In this document: positions 60,751 through 64,000 of the stretch, piece after piece
How the letters are laid out: each line of letters starts with the position of its first letter
Numbering within the stretch: the stretch's first letter is position 1
Assembly: GCF_022751215.1 (NCBI RefSeq)
Contig: NZ_JAICDG010000006.1
Location: 372,001-436,000 of the forward strand
Direction: 5' to 3'
Length of the DNA: 64,000 bases
Source of the DNA: Actinomadura terrae
GTDB lineage: Bacteria; Actinomycetota; Actinomycetes; Streptosporangiales; Streptosporangiaceae
Translations under genes and position numbers: made by a program
Notes under the pieces: model-generated
Databases searched by the model: none
The model's input: only the letters and a program-made list of their open reading frames with translations
What the model was told of the DNA's origin: nothing

Positions 60751-61506
60751 TCAGGCGATGCCGATGCCCCCGTCCACCCGGATCACCGAGCCGGTCACGT
60801 AGCCGGCCTCGGGGCGGGCGGCGGCGACGATCCACCACGCCACCTCCTCCGGCTCGGCGATCCGGCTCAGCGGAATGTGCTGAACCAGCTCGGTCCCCAC
60901 CGCCTGGACCTGCTCGGGCGTGAAACCCGCGTGTTCGAGGACCGGTGTGCGGGTCACACCGGGCGCCACCGACACCACCCGGATGCCGCGCGGCGCCAGC
61001 TCCATCGCCCACGTGTGCGTCATGAAGTCCAGCGCCACCTTGCCGGCCCCGTACACGGTGTTGTTCGGCCATCCCCGCCCCGCCGGCATGGACGTGATGT
61101 TGACGATGGCGCCGCGGGTCCGCTCCAGCTGCGGCAGCGCCTCCTGCGCGAGGAACAGCGGGCCGAGCAGGTTGGTGGCGAACTGGCGCTCGGCCCCGTC
61201 GCGGTCGATCGCGCCCAGCTCGGCCGGACGGATGATCGCCGCGTTGTTCACCAGCACGTCGACCCGTCCGAACGCCTCGACCGCGGCCGCCACGATGCCC
61301 GCCGCCGCGCCGTCCTCGGCCACGTCGGCGACCTGGACCTCGATGCCCGGCGCCTCCCCGGCGACCTCCTTGAGCCGTGCCTCCGTCCGGCCGACGACCA
61401 GCACACGGGCGCCCTCGCCCGCGAACCGCAGCGCGGCCGCCCTGCCGATCCCCGTGCCCCCGCCCGTGACGATGACGGCCTTGCCCTCCAGCGCTCCCGA
61501 CCCCAT
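60751..61506 (-). CDS. Short-chain dehydrogenase/reductase
   Basis: 251 residues. TGGGTGIG cofactor loop, VGRTEARL after strand 2 (an Arg there suggests NADPH), NNAAI, Ser in NITSMPAG, Tyr-Lys in VYGAGKVAL, and VDGGIGIA at the end; the triad is complete. ATG 61506 has GGAGGAG ten bases upstream. The next gene is merR. SDR plus MerR pairs are common in inducible aldehyde or quinone response, but the substrate is unknown. Confidence 0.92.
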   Translation of the reverse strand: MGSGALEGKAVIVTGGGTGIGRAAALRFAGEGARVLVVGRTEARLKEVAGEAPGIEVQVADVAEDGAAAGIVAAAVEAFGRVDVLVNNAAIIRPAELGAIDRDGAERQFATNLLGPLFLAQEALPQLERTRGAIVNITSMPAGRGWPNNTVYGAGKVALDFMTHTWAMELAPRGIRVVSVAPGVTRTPVLEHAGFTPEQVQAVGTELVQHIPLSRIAEPEEVAWWIVAAARPEAGYVTGSVIRVDGGIGIA

Positions 61507-61545
61507 GGCTCGCGTCTCCTCCCGATCGTTCGCGGAACGCAGGCG

Positions 61546-61577
61546 ACGCTAGGGCCTGACCCCGGCGTCAAGGTCAA
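61546..61577 (-). promoter_or_regulatory. Putative MerR-type promoter of the SDR-merR unit
   Basis: On the minus strand, TTGACC (61572-61577) is followed after 19-20 bases by TAGCGT/CTAGCG. The long spacer contains an imperfect dyad, CCTTGAC/GTCAGG (61555-61573). A 19-20 bp spacer with a dyad inside is the MerR-activated promoter design. It lies about 40-70 bases before the SDR start. Confidence 0.5.
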
Positions 61578-61627
61578 GCCCCAAGCGTCGCCGACAGGCG
61601 TCGCCGACAGCGTCTCCGGCAGGGCGG

Positions 61628-62821
61628 TCACGGGGTGGCGAGGGCCTCGGTCGGCGCGAGGCGCGCGGCGCGGATCGCCGGGTACAGGCCCGCGACACCG
61701 CCGATGACCAGCGTCGCGAGGACGCCGCCCGCCATCGCCCACGGCGGCACCACCGTCGGCCAGCCGCGCGTCACCGCGAACACCGCCGTGACCGCGACGC
61801 CGAGCACGACGCCGCCCACCCCGCCGAGCGCGGCCAGCAGCTGCGACTCGGTGAGGAACTGGAGCCTGATCTGCCCCCGGGTCGCGCCGAGGGAGCGGCG
61901 CAGCCCGATCTCGGCGCGCCGCTCCAGGACGGAGATCACCATCGTGTTGGCGACGCCGACGCCGCCGACCAGCAGCGCGACCGCGCCGAGGCCGAGCAGC
62001 AGGCCGGTGAAGGCCCGGTCCGCGGCGTGCTCGGCCGCGAGGGCGTCCGAGGGGCGGCTCACCTCGACCTCGTTCGGCGCCTGCGGGCTGGCGGTCGCGG
62101 CCAGCAGGTCCCGGACCGCGCCGACGGAGTCCTTGCGCGCGCGGGTGTAGACGGTGGTGGGGTGCCCGTCGAAGCCGAGGTGCGCGCGCGCCGCGTCCCA
62201 GCCCACGAGCGCGGCCGAGTCCAGCTCCGGCGCGAGCTCGGCGGGGTCGAGCACGCCGACGACGGTGAACCAGCGGGAGCCGAGCCACACCTGCGTGTTC
62301 GGGGTGGACACGCCGAGGCGCGCGGCGGACTCCGCGCCGAGGACGACGGCGGGGTAGCGGGCCGTCCCGGCGTTGAGCCAGGCGCCCGCCGCGACGCGCA
62401 GCCCGATCGTGCGGGGCAGGTCCAGCCGCGCCGCGAGGACGGTGATCCCGCCGCTCTCCGCCTCGGGGATGCGGTCGTTGCGGTAGACGTGGACGCTCCC
62501 GACCCTGCCGGTGGCCGACGCGGACTCGACCCCGGGAATCCGGCCGACCATCCCGACCGCCTCCACGGGCAGCCGCGCGTCTCCGCCGAACAGGTCCCGA
62601 CCCGGTCCGGCGGTCAGCAGGTTGGTGCCGAGCCGGTCGAGGGTGGCCTGGAGCTGCGCGCGGCTGGAGGTGGAGATCCCGACGACGCCGACCATCGCGG
62701 CGATGCCGATCGCGATCCCGAGCGCGGACAGGAACACCCGCGCCGGGCGGGCCCGCAGCCCCGCCGCGCCGACACGCAGGACGTCCCGGGGGCCGAGGCG
62801 CGCGGGCACGATCCGCCTCAC
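61628..62821 (-). CDS. MacB/FtsX-type ABC permease
   Basis: 397 residues. One N-terminal membrane helix (RVFLSALGIAIGIAAMVGVVGIS), a large extracytoplasmic domain (about 50-270), then three helices at the C-terminus (LLLGLGAVALLVGGVGVANTM, a middle pair around GGVLATLVIGGVAGLYP). The cytoplasmic loop VISVLERRAEIGLRRSLGA is the FtsX hallmark. It works with the ATPase (62818) and adaptor (63528) in a MacAB-like tripartite efflux or mechanotransmission system. GTG 62821 overlaps the ATPase stop by 4 nt. Last gene of the operon. Confidence 0.93.
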   Translation of the reverse strand: MRRIVPARLGPRDVLRVGAAGLRARPARVFLSALGIAIGIAAMVGVVGISTSSRAQLQATLDRLGTNLLTAGPGRDLFGGDARLPVEAVGMVGRIPGVESASATGRVGSVHVYRNDRIPEAESGGITVLAARLDLPRTIGLRVAAGAWLNAGTARYPAVVLGAESAARLGVSTPNTQVWLGSRWFTVVGVLDPAELAPELDSAALVGWDAARAHLGFDGHPTTVYTRARKDSVGAVRDLLAATASPQAPNEVEVSRPSDALAAEHAADRAFTGLLLGLGAVALLVGGVGVANTMVISVLERRAEIGLRRSLGATRGQIRLQFLTESQLLAALGGVGGVVLGVAVTAVFAVTRGWPTVVPPWAMAGGVLATLVIGGVAGLYPAIRAARLAPTEALATP

Positions 62822-63531
62822 CGTCCCGCCTCCGCCCGTGCTTCCGTCCGCGTGTCCGCATGGGCGGTGTCGCGGACGATCCGTCCGTCGCGCATCCCCA
62901 CCTGGCGGGGCGCCATCGCGGCGATGTCCCGGTCGTGGGTGATCAGCACGACCGTGGTGCCGGCCTCCGCCAGCTCGCGCAGCAGCGCCAGGACTCCGGC
63001 CCCCGAGGCGGAGTCGAGGGCGCCGGTCGGCTCGTCGGCCAGCAGCAGCGCCGGCCCGCCGACCACCGCGCGGGCGATCGCGACCCGCTGCCGCTCCCCG
63101 CCCGACAGCTCGTGCGGACGGTGCCGGAGGCGGTGCCCGAGCCCCACCCGCTCCAGGGCCTCGCGGGCGCGGGCGCGCCGCCGCGCGAGCGGCACTCCCC
63201 CGTACAGCAGCCCGTCGGCGACGTTGTCGAGCGCGCTGACGCCCCCGGCGAGGTGGAACCGCTGGAAGACGAACCCGATCGCGCGGGCGCGCAGCGCCGA
63301 CAGCCGCCGGTCGCTCAGCTGGGAAACGTCGCGCCCCTCGACGAGGACCGTCCCCGCGCTCGGCCGGTCCAGGGTGCCGAGCAGGTGCAGCATCGTCGAC
63401 TTGCCGGAGCCCGACGGCCCGGCGATCGCGACGAGCTCGCCCGCCCCGACGCCGAGCGACACCGCGTCCAGCGCCGTGACCCCGCCCGCGTAGGTCTTGC
63501 TGACCTCGCGCAGCTCCACGACCGCGCTCAT
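62818..63531 (-). CDS. MacB/LolD-type ABC ATPase
   Basis: 237 residues. Walker A GPSGSGKSTMLHLLG, Q-loop FVFQRFHLAGGVSALDN, signature LSGGERQRVAIARAV, Walker B LLLADEPTGALDS and H-loop VLITHDRDIA are all intact. The SALDNV wording after the Q-loop is typical of LolD/MacB ATPases. ATG 63531 overlaps the adaptor stop by 4 nt, and its own stop overlaps the permease start, so the three proteins form one operon. Confidence 0.95.
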   Translation of the reverse strand: MSAVVELREVSKTYAGGVTALDAVSLGVGAGELVAIAGPSGSGKSTMLHLLGTLDRPSAGTVLVEGRDVSQLSDRRLSALRARAIGFVFQRFHLAGGVSALDNVADGLLYGGVPLARRRARAREALERVGLGHRLRHRPHELSGGERQRVAIARAVVGGPALLLADEPTGALDSASGAGVLALLRELAEAGTTVVLITHDRDIAAMAPRQVGMRDGRIVRDTAHADTRTEARAEAGR

Positions 63532-64000
63532 GCGGGCACCCCCACCTTCATGCCCTCCGCCAGCCCGGCGCCGGACACCTCGACCTTCCCGCCGGCGAAC
63601 ACGCCCGTCTCGACCGGGACGGCGCGGACCGCCCCGTCCCGGACGACCTGCACCGCGTAGCCGCCGTCGCCCCGCGCGAGCAGCGCCGCGACCGGCACGG
63701 CGAGCACGCCGGCGTGCCGGCCCGCGGTGAGGCCCACCTCGACCGGCGCCTTGTCGTAGGAGCCGAGCGAGCGCTGTCCCCTTACGGCGACGGTGACCTG
63801 GACCGTCGTCGGGTCGTCGTCGTCGCGTCCCTGCTTGGCGACCTTCCCGACGGAGCTGACGCGGCCCCTGGTGGTGCCGCCGTCCGGCAGCTGGATCTCC
63901 ACCTCCGCACCCTCCTTGGCGAGCCGCTGGTACCGCACGTCCAGGTCGATTTCGACGACCCGGGTCGTCCCCGTCCAGGTCAGGACGGGGCCGCCGGTGC
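63528..64000 (-). CDS. Membrane-fusion/periplasmic adaptor protein of the MacAB-like system, 5' end missing
   Basis: The visible C-terminal 157 residues read openly to the window edge. They contain the beta-barrel region (AEVEIQLPDGGTTRGRVSSVG), VEVGLTAGRHAGVLAVPVAALL, and a terminal membrane-proximal domain (YAVQVVRDGAVRAVPVETG, then LAEGMKVGVPA), as in HlyD/MacA-type adaptors. The N-terminus, membrane anchor and any peptidoglycan-binding domain lie to the right of the window. First visible gene of the ABC operon. Confidence 0.85.
   Translation of the reverse strand, partial: TGGPVLTWTGTTRVVEIDLDVRYQRLAKEGAEVEIQLPDGGTTRGRVSSVGKVAKQGRDDDDPTTVQVTVAVRGQRSLGSYDKAPVEVGLTAGRHAGVLAVPVAALLARGDGGYAVQVVRDGAVRAVPVETGVFAGGKVEVSGAGLAEGMKVGVPA

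Overview
The window is about 70% GC or higher, with GTG starts, 4-nt gene overlaps, DtxR/IdeR-type iron boxes and FCD-GntR, MmyB-type and serine/threonine-kinase genes. This points to a soil actinomycete. The siderophore genes most resemble those expected for Actinomadura/Thermomonosporaceae (madurastatin-type). That genus-level guess is inference; no rRNA is present to test it.

Region 1 (1-23.9 kb) is an iron-controlled siderophore locus, open at the left edge. It holds a salicylate synthase, a salicylate-AMP ligase, an aspartate decarboxylase (beta-alanine supply), a loading NRPS (ArCP-Cy-A-PCP), a 4,000-residue NRPS (C-A-T-C-A-T-C-A/MT-T-C-T), an EntS-like exporter and a FecB/FecCD/FecE-type uptake system. 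Six iron boxes lie in front of its transcription units. Hand-read adenylation codes suggest the order salicylate - Ser/Thr/Cys heterocycle - Gly - beta-Ala - N-methyl-hydroxyornithine - hydroxyornithine. No ornithine hydroxylase, MbtH protein or phosphopantetheinyl transferase is visible, so the locus probably continues to the left.

Region 2 (23.9-27.2 kb) is a TetR regulator with a two-gene drug/polyketide-type ABC exporter and a clear tandem operator. Region 3 (27.4-38.5 kb) is a signalling island: a Ser/Thr kinase with PASTA and NPCBM-like domains coupled to an FHA-FHA-ABC transporter fusion, a free FHA protein, a NarL-type response regulator flanked by two paralogous membrane histidine kinases, and a nucleotide-cyclase-like protein. 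The two histidine kinases have complementary defects: one lacks the phospho-accepting His but keeps the ATP site, and the other keeps the His but has a ruined ATP site.

Region 4 (38.5-57.4 kb) is a catabolic island. One long operon (hydrolase, branched-chain-amino-acid-type ABC transporter, alcohol dehydrogenase, aldo-keto reductase) is followed by further divergent units. These carry an amidohydrolase, a second aldo-keto reductase, a methyltransferase, an SDR, an FCD-GntR regulator, a hydrolase, and a homoprotocatechuate-type meta-cleavage set (dioxygenase, semialdehyde dehydrogenase, FAH-RraA fusion, DapA-like aldolase). A shared AAATCGTAT-type motif occurs in three divergent promoter regions and suggests one local regulon.

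Region 5 (57.4-64 kb) holds an XRE regulator divergent from an NmrA-like oxidoreductase, a DNA polymerase IV gene whose start codon lies inside a perfect SOS box, a MerR regulator with an SDR, and a MacAB-like efflux operon cut by the right edge. I saw no tRNA, rRNA, CRISPR array, insertion sequence or phage gene.
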